64,000 nucleotides of DNA, from assembly GCA_963822955.1 (NCBI GenBank), contig CAWGJS010000001.1, forward strand, positions 248,001 through 312,000. The letters are read 5' to 3'. Shown here piece after piece: positions 1 to 10,785 of the stretch; position 1 is the stretch's first letter, and each line of letters opens with the position of its first letter. This DNA is from JAJYUU01 sp963822955. Its GTDB lineage: Bacteria; Actinomycetota; Actinomycetes; Streptosporangiales; Streptosporangiaceae. The notes below the pieces were generated by a model that ran no database searches, was not told where the DNA came from, and was given only the letters and a program-made list of their open reading frames with translations. Made by a program: the position numbers and the translations under genes.

Positions 1-1
1 G

Positions 2-175
2 CTCACCGTGGAAGCCGCTTACCAGACCGCCCTCATCGGACAGGACCTCGGCGCGCTCGCGAACCTGCAGGCCAGCTTCCAGGGCGCACTCAGCCGGGTG
101 GAAGCGCTGCTCGCCAGCCCGGTCGGACTGGCTCGTGCGGAGCCAGCCACGGTTCGGCCCGGCGGGCCGCGATGA
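2..175 (+). CDS. 3' end of an unidentified protein (partial)
   Basis: An open frame enters from the left edge and ends with TGA at 173-175. It gives about 57 C-terminal residues, rich in Ala, Leu and Gln and probably helical, followed by a Pro/Gly/Arg tail. The stop overlaps the ATG of the next gene (ATGA), which argues that this is a real upstream gene translationally coupled to the dehydrogenase. I do not recognise the family. By context it may belong to a sugar or polyol catabolic operon, but that is inference. Confidence 0.55.
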   Translation, partial: LTVEAAYQTALIGQDLGALANLQASFQGALSRVEALLASPVGLARAEPATVRPGGPR

Positions 176-1647
176 TGGCGAGACCGCTTAATGCCCGGAC
201 GCTGCCGTACTGGCGCGGCCGACTGCCAGCGCCTGCCTACGACCGCGACCTCGTCCGGCCAGGCGCTGTCCACTTCGGCGTCGGCGGTTTCCACCGGGCG
301 CATCAGGCCATGTACCACGACCGCCTGATGAACGAGGGTGCGCCCCTGGACTGGGGCATCTGCGGCGTCGGGGTTATGGCGGCAGACCGGAGCATGCAGC
401 AGGCACTCGACGCTCAGGACGGCCTCTACACGCTCGTGCTCAAGCACAGCGACGGGACGTACGAGCCACGGGTGGTCGGATCCATCGTGGAGTACCTGTT
501 CGCGCCGGACGATCCCGAGGCGGTCGTTGCCCGGATGGCGGACGAGCCGACCCGCGTCGTGTCCCTGACAATCACCGAGGGCGGTTACAACGTCAGTGAC
601 GTGACCGGGGAGTTCAACGCCGCCAACCCGGACGTGATCCGCGACCTTGCGCCAGGTGCCGTGCCGCGCACCGCGTTCGGCCTGATCACCGAAGCGCTCT
701 GGCGCCGCCGCGAGCGCGGGCTCGCGCCCTTCACGATCATGTCCTGCGACAACCTGCAGGGCAACGGTCGCCTGACCCGGCGAGTGTTCACCGCCTTTGC
801 CCGGCTGCGGGATCCGGAGCTTGGCGAGTGGGTGGAAAGCGAGGTCCGGTTTCCCGACTCGATGGTCGACCGCATCACGCCGGTGACGACCGACGCAGAC
901 CGGGCCGAGATCCGCGAGCGCTTCGGGATCGATGACCGGTGGCCAGTTGTCTGCGAGCCGTTCACGCAGTGGGTCCTGCAGGACACCTTCACCGCCGGCC
1001 GGCCGCCGTATGCCGACGCCGGCGTTCAGCTCGTGGACCACGTCGAACCCTACGAGCTGATGAAGTTGCGGCTGCTGAACGCCAGTCACCAGGCCATGTG
1101 CTATTTCGGCTACCTGTGCGGGTGCCGGCTGGTGCATGAGGCTGCCCGGGACCCGCTGTTCCGGGAGTTCCTGCTCGGCTACATGGACGACGAGGCCACC
1201 CCGACCCTGCCCCCCGTGCCAGGCGTGGACCTTGACGAGTACAAGCACACGCTGATTGAGCGCTTCAGCAACCCGCACGTGCGTGACACCATCGCCCGCC
1301 TGTGCGCCCAGGGCTCGGACCGCATCCCGAAGTGGCTGCTGCCCGTGGTCCGCCAGCAGCTGGCGACCGGAGGCGAGATCAGGCGATCGGCCGCGGTCGT
1401 GGCGAGCTGGGCGCGCTACGCGGAAGGCTTCGACGACCAAGGTCAGCCGATCGGTGTCGTCGACCGCCTCAGGGACAGCCTCATGCGGCTTGCCCAGAAA
1501 CAGCGCACGGACCCCGACGCGTTCATTGCGAACCGTGCGGTGTTCGGCGACCTGGTTGACGACGAGCGCTTCGTCGCCGCGTACCGGTCAGCGCTCGCAT
1601 CGCTGCACCAGGTCGGTGCACGCGCAACCCTCGAGTCGCTCGCCTAG
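172..1647 (+). CDS. Mannitol/mannonate dehydrogenase family oxidoreductase
   Basis: Long-chain polyol dehydrogenase of the mannitol 2-dehydrogenase / fructuronate (mannonate) oxidoreductase family. It should interconvert a polyol or sugar acid and its keto form with NAD(P). The N-terminal nucleotide-binding fold begins near residue 30 (VHFGVGGFHRAHQA), and the family catalytic signature K-x4-N-x2-H is present as K298, N303 and H306. The length of 491 residues is normal for the family. Two adjacent ATGs could start it; the first makes an ATGA overlap with the upstream frame. Substrate (mannitol, arabinitol, mannonate, fructuronate) cannot be told from the sequence. Confidence 0.9.
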   Translation: MMARPLNARTLPYWRGRLPAPAYDRDLVRPGAVHFGVGGFHRAHQAMYHDRLMNEGAPLDWGICGVGVMAADRSMQQALDAQDGLYTLVLKHSDGTYEPRVVGSIVEYLFAPDDPEAVVARMADEPTRVVSLTITEGGYNVSDVTGEFNAANPDVIRDLAPGAVPRTAFGLITEALWRRRERGLAPFTIMSCDNLQGNGRLTRRVFTAFARLRDPELGEWVESEVRFPDSMVDRITPVTTDADRAEIRERFGIDDRWPVVCEPFTQWVLQDTFTAGRPPYADAGVQLVDHVEPYELMKLRLLNASHQAMCYFGYLCGCRLVHEAARDPLFREFLLGYMDDEATPTLPPVPGVDLDEYKHTLIERFSNPHVRDTIARLCAQGSDRIPKWLLPVVRQQLATGGEIRRSAAVVASWARYAEGFDDQGQPIGVVDRLRDSLMRLAQKQRTDPDAFIANRAVFGDLVDDERFVAAYRSALASLHQVGARATLESLA

Positions 1648-1746
1648 CTGACGGCAGCCGATCTCGGAGGAGCTGCCGACGGACCCGTAAACTCGCCCGG
1701 AGGACTCTAGCGCGGCAACGATGCCTCATCTCAAGGGGAGCCGTAA

Positions 1747-2691
1747 ATGCGGGCAATGATCGTGGATCGCCTCGGTGATGACCCGGAGGCCCTGCATCTC
1801 GCCGATGTTGACCTGCCCGAGCCTGGTGAGGGCGAGGCACTCATCCGGGTCCAGGCAGCCGGGGTCGGGCCCTGGGACGTCGCCATGCGCCGCGGCGCCT
1901 GGACAGGCCCGCTGCCCTACATTCCCGGCGGCGAGTTCGCCGGGGTCATCGTGGGCGATACCGGTGCGGACGCGGCATTTGGCGATGGTGCACCCGTCTA
2001 CGGCTGTACCGGCCTGTCCGGGTGCTACGCCGAGTACGTGACCTGCCCGTCCGAGCAGCTCGCGCCAATCCCGGCCGGCTTGTCGGTGGTTGAGGCGGCC
2101 GGTGCGCCGATCGATGGGCTGACGGCCGAGCAGGGACTGACCGACATCCTGTCCGTCGGCCCGGGCGACCAGATCCTGATCACCGCCGCGGCCGGCGGGC
2201 TGGGCCACCTCGCCGTCCAGATCGCACGGGCGCTAGGGGCAGGCGTCGTGGCAACGGCCAGTCCGCGCAACCACGACTTCGTGCACAAGCTCGGCGCCGC
2301 CATGGTCGTCGACCACAATCAGCCCGACTGGCCAGACCGGGTTCGTCAGATGACCGACGGCGGCCCGGCCAAGATCCTCGCCTGCGCGGCGCAGACGCTC
2401 CAGGGTGCCGCACGCGCGGCGCGGGAGGGCACGACGATCGCGACTCCCGTCCACGCCCAGCTTCCTCCCGCCGGGCACGTGCAGTGGCGCGCTTATGACG
2501 GCCAGCCCAGCGGCAGCCGCCTGATCCGGATGGCCCCATGGTTCGACGAGGGAACCCTCGCGGTCCACGTTGAGGCTAAGTACTTCCTGGCAGACGCCCC
2601 CGAAGCACACCGCATGGCGGAGCACGGCCACAGCAGGGGCAGGATCGTGCTGATCGTGGACGAGGACCTCGCCGCGGAACTGGAGGTATGA
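1747..2691 (+). CDS. Zinc-independent MDR-family quinone oxidoreductase
   Basis: Medium-chain dehydrogenase/reductase, 314 residues, most like NADPH:quinone oxidoreductases. The N-terminal GroES-like domain (residues 1-120) has the PGGEFAGVIVG segment, followed by a Rossmann domain with a glycine-rich AAAGGLGHLAVQIARALGA segment around residues 145-165. The structural-zinc cysteine cluster of true alcohol dehydrogenases is absent, and I see no obvious catalytic zinc ligand set. The ATG has AGGGGAG-like Shine-Dalgarno bases 7-12 nt upstream. It is about 100 nt downstream of the polyol dehydrogenase on the same strand, so an operon is possible but not proved. Physiological substrate unknown. 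Confidence 0.85.
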   Translation: MRAMIVDRLGDDPEALHLADVDLPEPGEGEALIRVQAAGVGPWDVAMRRGAWTGPLPYIPGGEFAGVIVGDTGADAAFGDGAPVYGCTGLSGCYAEYVTCPSEQLAPIPAGLSVVEAAGAPIDGLTAEQGLTDILSVGPGDQILITAAAGGLGHLAVQIARALGAGVVATASPRNHDFVHKLGAAMVVDHNQPDWPDRVRQMTDGGPAKILACAAQTLQGAARAAREGTTIATPVHAQLPPAGHVQWRAYDGQPSGSRLIRMAPWFDEGTLAVHVEAKYFLADAPEAHRMAEHGHSRGRIVLIVDEDLAAELEV

Positions 2692-2718
2692 CGGCCGAGC
2701 CGGAGGTATGAAAGGGGC

Positions 2719-3687
2719 ATGACCGAAGACTCCGCTGCTGGCCAGCCTGCCTGGGCGGAGCCTGAGCTGGCCACGCTCACCGCCGAGAGGTTCAGCGATC
2801 CGGCCTGGCTGTACGAGCGCAAATTCGACGGAGAACGGTGCCTGGCGTACCGGTCGGGCGACGAGGTGCGGCTCATGACCCGCAACCAGCAGCTCGTCAA
2901 CAGCACGTACCCGGAGCTGGCAGCGCAGCTGCAGGCGCAGGACTGCGCGGACTTCATTATCGACGGCGAGGTGGTCGCCTTCGCCGGCCCGACCACGAGC
3001 TTCAGCCTGCTGCAGCGGCGGCTCGGCGTGCGCAATCCGAGCGAAGCTCTGCGCGCTGAGGTGCCAGTCGTTTACTACGTGTTCGACGTGCTGTGGGCTG
3101 ATGGCCGTGACTGCCGGCAGCTGCCGCTCAGCGAGCGTAAGCAGGTGCTGCGCCCGCTGCTGTCCTTCACCGGCCCGGTCCGGTACACAACGTACCGCAG
3201 GCGCGACGGCGAGGTGTACTTCGCCCAGGCATGCGCCAAAGGGTGGGAAGGCCTGGTGGTCAAGCGGGCTGATTCACCGTATCGGTCCGGCCGCTCGCGG
3301 GACTGGCTGAAGTTCAAGTGCCAGGCGAGCCAGGAGTTCGTCATCGCCGGTTACACCGACCCGAAGGGATCGCGAACGGGGTTCGGAGCCCTGCTGCTTG
3401 GCTATTACGACAGCGACGGCAGACTGGTCTACGCCGGGAAGGTCGGCACCGGATTCGACGACGCGGCCCTGGCGGCGCTCGCCACGACCCTGTCGGGCCT
3501 CGAGCGCCCGCAGTCAGCATTCGACCGCGGCTCGCTCCCCCGCACGGGCGTGCACTGGGTGGAGCCCCGGCTCGTAGGCCAGGTGGCTTTCAGCGAGTGG
3601 ACCACGGCCGGGCAGCTGCGCCACCCCCGCTTCGCCGGCCTGCGCCGGGACAAGGACCCAGCCACCGTGGTCAGGGAGACGGCCTAA
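2719..3687 (+). CDS. ATP-dependent DNA ligase (LigC/LigD-ligase type)
   Basis: Seals DNA nicks through an enzyme-adenylate. All the main nucleotidyltransferase motifs are visible: motif I KFDGER with adenylated K35, motif III IDGEVVAF, motif IV GWEGLVVKR and motif V WLKFKC, followed by a C-terminal OB-fold. At 322 residues it is a stand-alone ligase domain without the polymerase and nuclease domains of full LigD, as in actinobacterial LigC-type enzymes. These are associated with non-homologous end joining or gap repair; no ku gene lies in the window. The ATG has a GGGG box 5 nt upstream and follows the quinone oxidoreductase by 27 nt, so the two may be cotranscribed. Confidence 0.92.
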   Translation: MTEDSAAGQPAWAEPELATLTAERFSDPAWLYERKFDGERCLAYRSGDEVRLMTRNQQLVNSTYPELAAQLQAQDCADFIIDGEVVAFAGPTTSFSLLQRRLGVRNPSEALRAEVPVVYYVFDVLWADGRDCRQLPLSERKQVLRPLLSFTGPVRYTTYRRRDGEVYFAQACAKGWEGLVVKRADSPYRSGRSRDWLKFKCQASQEFVIAGYTDPKGSRTGFGALLLGYYDSDGRLVYAGKVGTGFDDAALAALATTLSGLERPQSAFDRGSLPRTGVHWVEPRLVGQVAFSEWTTAGQLRHPRFAGLRRDKDPATVVRETA

Positions 3688-3814
3688 TTCGCCGGAAACC
3701 CGCTCGGGTCAGGCATCCCGGCCTCCGGCCTGATTTCGTGAGGGTCGGGCCAGCTATCGCGGGTAGGCCTCGGGCTAGGCAAGCGACGCGAGGGCAATCA
3801 GGGGGAGACTTGCG

Positions 3815-6352
<2,538 letters not shown>

Positions 6353-6373
6353 CCGAGGTGCCATGATGCGACG

Positions 6374-7612
6374 GTGAGCATGGAGCCTTATCTGATCGTC
6401 GGAGCCAGCCTGGCTGGTGCGCGAGCCGCCGAGACACTGCGCTCGGAAGGCTTCGACGGCCCGGTTGTCCTCATCGGCCAGGAGAGCGAGCTGCCGTACG
6501 AACGGCCGCCACTGTCCAAGGACTACCTGCAGGGCAAGTCCGAGCGCGAGAAGATCTACACCCATCCGCGGCAGTGGTATGCCGACGCCGGCATCGACCT
6601 CCGCCTGGGGGTTGCCGCCACCGCCATCGATCCGGCCGCCCACCGGGTCACGACGAGCGATGGCAGCCAGCTCAGCTACACCAAGCTGCTCCTGACGACC
6701 GGCTCGTCGCCGCGCAGGCTGGCAGTGCCCGGCAGTCATCTTGAGGGCGTTCGCTACCTGCGAACCGTCGGTGACAGTGACCGGATCAAGGCTGTGCTCC
6801 GCGCGGCATCCCGGATCGTGATCGTCGGCGCTGGCTGGATCGGGCTTGAGGTAGCGGCCGCCGCGCGGCTGGCAGGCGTCGAGGTGACAGTGGTGGAGAT
6901 GGAGGAGCTGCCGCTGCTGCGCGTGCTCGGCCCCGAAGTCGCCCGCGTCTTCGCGGACTTGCATCGCGAGCACGGCGTTGAGCTCCGCTTCGGCGCGCAC
7001 CTGACCGACATCACGGGCGACGGCGAGCATGCCGCTGGTATCAGCCTCGCCGACGGCAGCAATATCCCGGCCGACGCCATCGTGGTCGGAATCGGCGCCG
7101 CGCCGAGTACCGAGCTGGCGGTGGCTGCCGGGCTTGACGTGGACGGTGGTGTCCGGGTCGATGCGGGGCTGCGCTCGTCCGATCCGGACATCTATGCGGC
7201 TGGCGACGTGGCCAGCGCGTTCCACCCGCTGATCGGCAAGCACATCCGGGTCGAGCACTGGGCCAACGCGCTGAACCAGCCGCCGGCTGCCGCGCGGGCC
7301 ATGCTCGGCCAGGATGTCAGCTACGACCGGGTGCCGTACTTCTTCAGCGATCAGTACGACCTCGGCATGGAGTATTCCGGCTACGCCGAGCCCGGCGCGT
7401 ATGACGAGGTCGTGTTCCGCGGCGACGTGCCTGGCCGCGAGTTCATCGCCTTCTGGCTGGGCAACGGCGGCCGAGTGCTGGCCGGGATGAACGTCAATGT
7501 CTGGGATGTCAACGACGCGATCCAGGCTCTGGTGCGGTCTGGCCGGCCGGTCGACCGGGCGGCCCTGGCTGACTCCGGCGTCTCACTGGAGTCGCTGGCT
7601 AGCCGCGACTAG
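6374..7612 (+). CDS. Ferredoxin/rubredoxin NAD(P)H reductase (FAD-dependent)
   Basis: Class I FAD/NAD pyridine nucleotide oxidoreductase, 412 residues, of the rhodocoxin/putidaredoxin reductase group. It passes electrons from NAD(P)H to a small iron-sulfur protein such as a P450 ferredoxin. The FAD site is N-terminal (IVGASLAGARAAETL), the NAD site is mid-protein (VIVGAGWIGLEVAAAARLA), then a second FAD motif (IYAAGDVAS) and a reductase C-terminal domain. There are no redox CxxC cysteines, as expected. GTG at 6374 and ATG at 6380 are both possible starts. It begins 21 nt after the Clp gene. No ferredoxin or P450 gene is next to it. Confidence 0.9.
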   Translation: MSMEPYLIVGASLAGARAAETLRSEGFDGPVVLIGQESELPYERPPLSKDYLQGKSEREKIYTHPRQWYADAGIDLRLGVAATAIDPAAHRVTTSDGSQLSYTKLLLTTGSSPRRLAVPGSHLEGVRYLRTVGDSDRIKAVLRAASRIVIVGAGWIGLEVAAAARLAGVEVTVVEMEELPLLRVLGPEVARVFADLHREHGVELRFGAHLTDITGDGEHAAGISLADGSNIPADAIVVGIGAAPSTELAVAAGLDVDGGVRVDAGLRSSDPDIYAAGDVASAFHPLIGKHIRVEHWANALNQPPAAARAMLGQDVSYDRVPYFFSDQYDLGMEYSGYAEPGAYDEVVFRGDVPGREFIAFWLGNGGRVLAGMNVNVWDVNDAIQALVRSGRPVDRAALADSGVSLESLASRD

Positions 7613-7751
7613 CCCGATTGGATGGCCGTCTGCCGTCTCCATGTGCGGGAACACCTGGGGGTTGCCTCCGACTCTCCTTCGCCGGAATACAGCGGCGCTG
7701 CAGCTGGTTTACTCGCTCCGGCGTTCGGGCCAGCCGGAGGGAGCACGCATC

Positions 7752-8417
7752 GTGGCGAATGAACAAGCGCAGCGCGCACGGAAGCTGAGCCCGCGGGCGG
7801 CCGCGATGCTGCTAGCGGAACGCGACCCGGTCGTGGCAAGGCTCGTCACCGACGCTGGCCTCCCGCGCTTCCCGGCGCCAGCCGGGACGCACTTCGAGAC
7901 GCTCGTCCGAGCCGTCACCTACCAGCAGCTAGCCGGGCCGGCAGCGCGGGCCATCCACGGCCGGCTGATCACGGCACTTGACGGATCGGTCACCGCGGAG
8001 CGCCTCATCGCCCTGTCCGACGAGACCTTGCGATCTGTCGGCCTGTCGGCGGGGAAGGTTGCGTCCCTTCGCGACCTGTCGGCGAAGGTGCTGGACGGGA
8101 CCGTGAAGCTAGACCCCCGGCAGCTGGCACGGGAGAGCGATGAGGAAGTCGTCGCCCGCCTGACCAGCGTCCGCGGCATCGGCAAGTGGACGGCCGAGAT
8201 GTTCCTGCTGTTCCAGCTGCGGCGGCTGGATATCTGGCCGACCGGCGACCTGGCTGTCCGCCGCGGCTACGGCCTGGCCTGGGGCATCCCGACGCCTACT
8301 GCCAAGGAGCTCGACGCTCTCGGCGAGCAGTACCACCCTTACCGGAGCATTGTCGCCTGGTACTGCTGGCGAGCTTCCGAGATCTACGGCGCGGCGGCGG
8401 TGGCGCTTCCCGCCTGA
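7752..8417 (+). CDS. DNA-3-methyladenine glycosylase (AlkA-like, HhH-GPD)
   Basis: Base-excision repair glycosylase for alkylated purines. The 221-residue protein has a helix-hairpin-helix (LTSVRGIGKWTAEMFLL) followed by the GPD-type catalytic aspartate D166 in PTGDLAVRRG. It lacks the N-terminal beta domain of E. coli AlkA and the iron-sulfur cysteines of Nth/MutY. I chose the GTG at 7752 because a GGAGGGAG box lies 8 nt upstream at 7736-7743 and because longer versions would run back into the preceding gene. The 138 nt before it hold no recognisable gene. Confidence 0.88.
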   Translation: MANEQAQRARKLSPRAAAMLLAERDPVVARLVTDAGLPRFPAPAGTHFETLVRAVTYQQLAGPAARAIHGRLITALDGSVTAERLIALSDETLRSVGLSAGKVASLRDLSAKVLDGTVKLDPRQLARESDEEVVARLTSVRGIGKWTAEMFLLFQLRRLDIWPTGDLAVRRGYGLAWGIPTPTAKELDALGEQYHPYRSIVAWYCWRASEIYGAAAVALPA

Positions 8418-8471
8418 TCGCCCGTTCCGCACTGCGGCTAGCAGCGGCTAGCCCTGCTGGGCGCGGGACCG

Positions 8472-8923
8472 CGTGCTCGACCCGTACCCGTTCGTGTGCC
8501 GCGAGCTGTTCGGGATCCCGCGTTCGCCCATGAGCCAGGTCACCTGGTGCGCAGACTCCGGGGAAAGCGTCCAGAAATCTCACTGTATGTCGTGGTCGCG
8601 CAGGTTGTTATCCGCGCGCCGCTTCTGGCTTCGGATGAAGTGCTGGAACTTCAGCGGGTCCCGGATGAAGAAGACCGGCGTGTTGTTCCCGACCATGTCG
8701 TAATTGCCGTCGGAGGTGTAGAACTTCGGAGCGAACCCCCGGGGTCGCGCCAGGTGTCCGGGCTCCCCCGCTCCCCTGCGACGGCGGAGAACCGGATCAG
8801 CGTTTTCGTCCAAGTCGCAGGCTGGAAGACGACGGCGCTGGTATACGCGCTGACGTCGTTCGTCACCTCGAAATGGCCGAACGCGCCGCCGCCTTTGGCA
8901 TGCGGCTGCCGCTCAGCAATCCG
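8472..8923 (-). pseudogene. Catalase relic (monofunctional heme catalase, internal fragment)
   Basis: Reading leftward, the minus strand encodes consecutive blocks of a clade-type heme catalase: RIAERQPHAKGGGAFGHFEV (from about 8923), TLIRFSAVAGERGSPDTWRDP, then after a one-base frame change near 8731-8735 (a C/G run) GFAPKFYTSDGNYDMVGNNT and FFIRDPLKFQHFIRSQK, then a TGA at about 8581 where catalases have Trp, then DFWTLSPESAHQVTWLMGER. Similarity stops at about 8472. The first 50-60 and roughly the last 300 residues are missing. Truncated ends plus a stop plus a shift mark a true pseudogene, not only a read error. The rest of 8418-9057 shows no gene. Confidence 0.85.
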
Positions 8924-9057
8924 CTGCCCCCCTGCCTGGAATGAGTCAACTCAGCGTTCCGCATAACGGGCCTTACTGGCTTATCGCTTATGGGAGCTTG
9001 TCCGCCCTGAGCGGACCGCTGGTCCACTGAGGCGCGACCAGAACCTACGATGAGCCC

Positions 9058-10785
9058 ATGGAAGACGCACCGCCAGCCGATACCGAATCCCCGCCCGGTA
9101 CGCAGCCCGCCGCGGCGCCTGCGGCCCGGCCGCGGCCGGCGATCGTGACCGTTGACGACGATCCGGATGTGTCGCGTGCGGTCGCCCGCGACTTGCGCCG
9201 CCGGTATGGCGAGCAGCACCGGATCGTCCGTGCGGAGTCCGGGGAGCAAGCGCTCGAGGCCCTGAGGCAGATGAAGCTGCGCGGTGACCTGGTCGCCATG
9301 ATCCTGGCCGACTACCGGATGCCGCATCTGAACGGGATCGAGTTTCTCGAGCGCGCGATGGATATCTACCCCGGCGCGCGGCGCGCGCTGCTGACCGCGT
9401 ACGCCGACACCGGCGCGGCCATCGATGCCATCAATGTCGTCGACCTTGACTATTACCTGCTCAAGCCATGGGACCCGCCGGAGGAGAAGCTCTACCCGGT
9501 CGTGGACTCACTGCTTGAGGCGTGGTTGTCGTCGGATCACCGGCCGGTGGCCGAGACGAAGATCGTCGGGCACCGCTGGTCGGCCCGGTCGTCCGAGGTC
9601 CGTGAGTTCCTCGCCCGCAACCAGGTGCCTTACCGCTGGTACTCCTCCGACGAGCCAGAGGGACGCCGCCTGCTCGAGGCCGCCGAGGCTGACGGTGAGA
9701 CGCTGCCGGTTGTGATCGCCCCCGACGGCGTGGCACTGGTCGCGCCCTCGGAACCCGAGCTGGCGAGTCACGTTGGCCTGACGACGAACCCGTCGACCGA
9801 CTTCTATGACCTTATCGTGATCGGCGGCGGCCCGGCCGGCCTCGGCGCGGCCGTCTACGGAGCATCCGAGGGCCTTCGGACGGTCCTGGTCGAGCGCACG
9901 GCGACTGGCGGTCAGGCGGGCCAGAGCTCGCGGATCGAGAACTACCTCGGCTTCCCCGACGGCGTCTCGGGCGCACAGCTCACCGACCGCGCCAGGCGGC
10001 AGGCCCAGAAATTCGGTGCCGAGGTCCTGACAACGCGCGAGGTAGTCGGGCTGGAAGTGAATGGGTCAGCGCGGACGGTCCGGTTCGCCGACGGGAGCGC
10101 GATCAGCGCGCACACTGTCATCCTCGCCACCGGAGTGACATACCGCCAGCTCACGGCGCCCGGCCTGGCCGACCTCACCGGGCGAGGCGTCTTCTACGGC
10201 TCAGCGCTGACGGAGGCGACAAGCTGCGCCGATGAGGACATCTACGTGGTCGGCGGCGCCAATTCCGCTGGCCAGGCCGCGGTTTACCTGGCCAAGCGCG
10301 CCCGGTCGGTGACGATCCTGGTGCGCGGCAAGTCGCTGGTCAACTCGATGTCGCACTACCTGATCGAGCAGGTCGAGAGTATGCCGCGGATCAAGGTGCG
10401 GACCTGTACCGAGGTGGCCGAAGCCCACGGAACCGACCATCTGGAGCAGCTCACGCTGCGCGACAGCGAGAGCGACACGACCGAGACGGTGAATGCGCAG
10501 TACCTGTTCGTCTTCATCGGCGCAGCGCCGCTGACCGACTGGCTCGACGGCGTGATCACACGCGATCAGCGTGGCTTCGTGGTGACCGGGCCCGACTTGC
10601 TAGTAGACGGCCAGCTGCCGAGCGGCTGGCCACTGGACCGGCCGCCCTATCACCTGGAAGCCAGCGTGCCCGGCGTCTTCGTGGCCGGGGACGTCAGGGC
10701 AGACTCGGCTAAGCGAGTCGCATCCGCAGTCGGCGAGGGTGCGATGGCCGTCATGCTCGTGCACCGCTACCTGGAGAAACTCTGA
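9058..10785 (+). CDS. Receiver-domain / thioredoxin-reductase-like flavoprotein fusion
   Basis: A 575-residue fusion. Residues about 28-150 form a response-regulator receiver domain: acidic pocket VDDD, phospho-acceptor D85 in ILADYRMP, Lys in LLKPWD. Residues about 160-240 resemble a glutaredoxin-like fold without its cysteines. Residues about 248-575 form a FAD/NADPH oxidoreductase of the thioredoxin reductase family: FAD site VIGGGPAGLGAAVYGASEG, NADPH site VVGGANSAGQAAVYLAKRA, C-terminal GVFVAGDVR. The redox CxxC expected after FYG is replaced by sequence with a single Cys (ATSCADE), so it is unlikely to be a normal thioredoxin reductase. The likely partner is the kinase gene at 11802, so phosphorylation may control the flavoprotein (inference). 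Confidence 0.9.
   Translation: MEDAPPADTESPPGTQPAAAPAARPRPAIVTVDDDPDVSRAVARDLRRRYGEQHRIVRAESGEQALEALRQMKLRGDLVAMILADYRMPHLNGIEFLERAMDIYPGARRALLTAYADTGAAIDAINVVDLDYYLLKPWDPPEEKLYPVVDSLLEAWLSSDHRPVAETKIVGHRWSARSSEVREFLARNQVPYRWYSSDEPEGRRLLEAAEADGETLPVVIAPDGVALVAPSEPELASHVGLTTNPSTDFYDLIVIGGGPAGLGAAVYGASEGLRTVLVERTATGGQAGQSSRIENYLGFPDGVSGAQLTDRARRQAQKFGAEVLTTREVVGLEVNGSARTVRFADGSAISAHTVILATGVTYRQLTAPGLADLTGRGVFYGSALTEATSCADEDIYVVGGANSAGQAAVYLAKRARSVTILVRGKSLVNSMSHYLIEQVESMPRIKVRTCTEVAEAHGTDHLEQLTLRDSESDTTETVNAQYLFVFIGAAPLTDWLDGVITRDQRGFVVTGPDLLVDGQLPSGWPLDRPPYHLEASVPGVFVAGDVRADSAKRVASAVGEGAMAVMLVHRYLEKL

Noticed and set aside
3688..3814. Heat-shock or ClgR operator before the Clp gene
   Set aside because: No CTTGAGT-N-ACTCAAG or similar dyad is present in the 127 nt. 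The only TTGAGT/ACTCAA palindrome is between yceI and marR and fits MarR better.
8418..9057. Short frames on both strands near the catalase relic
   Set aside because: The only meaningful similarity is the minus-strand catalase; the plus-strand frames have no ribosome site and no homologous look.
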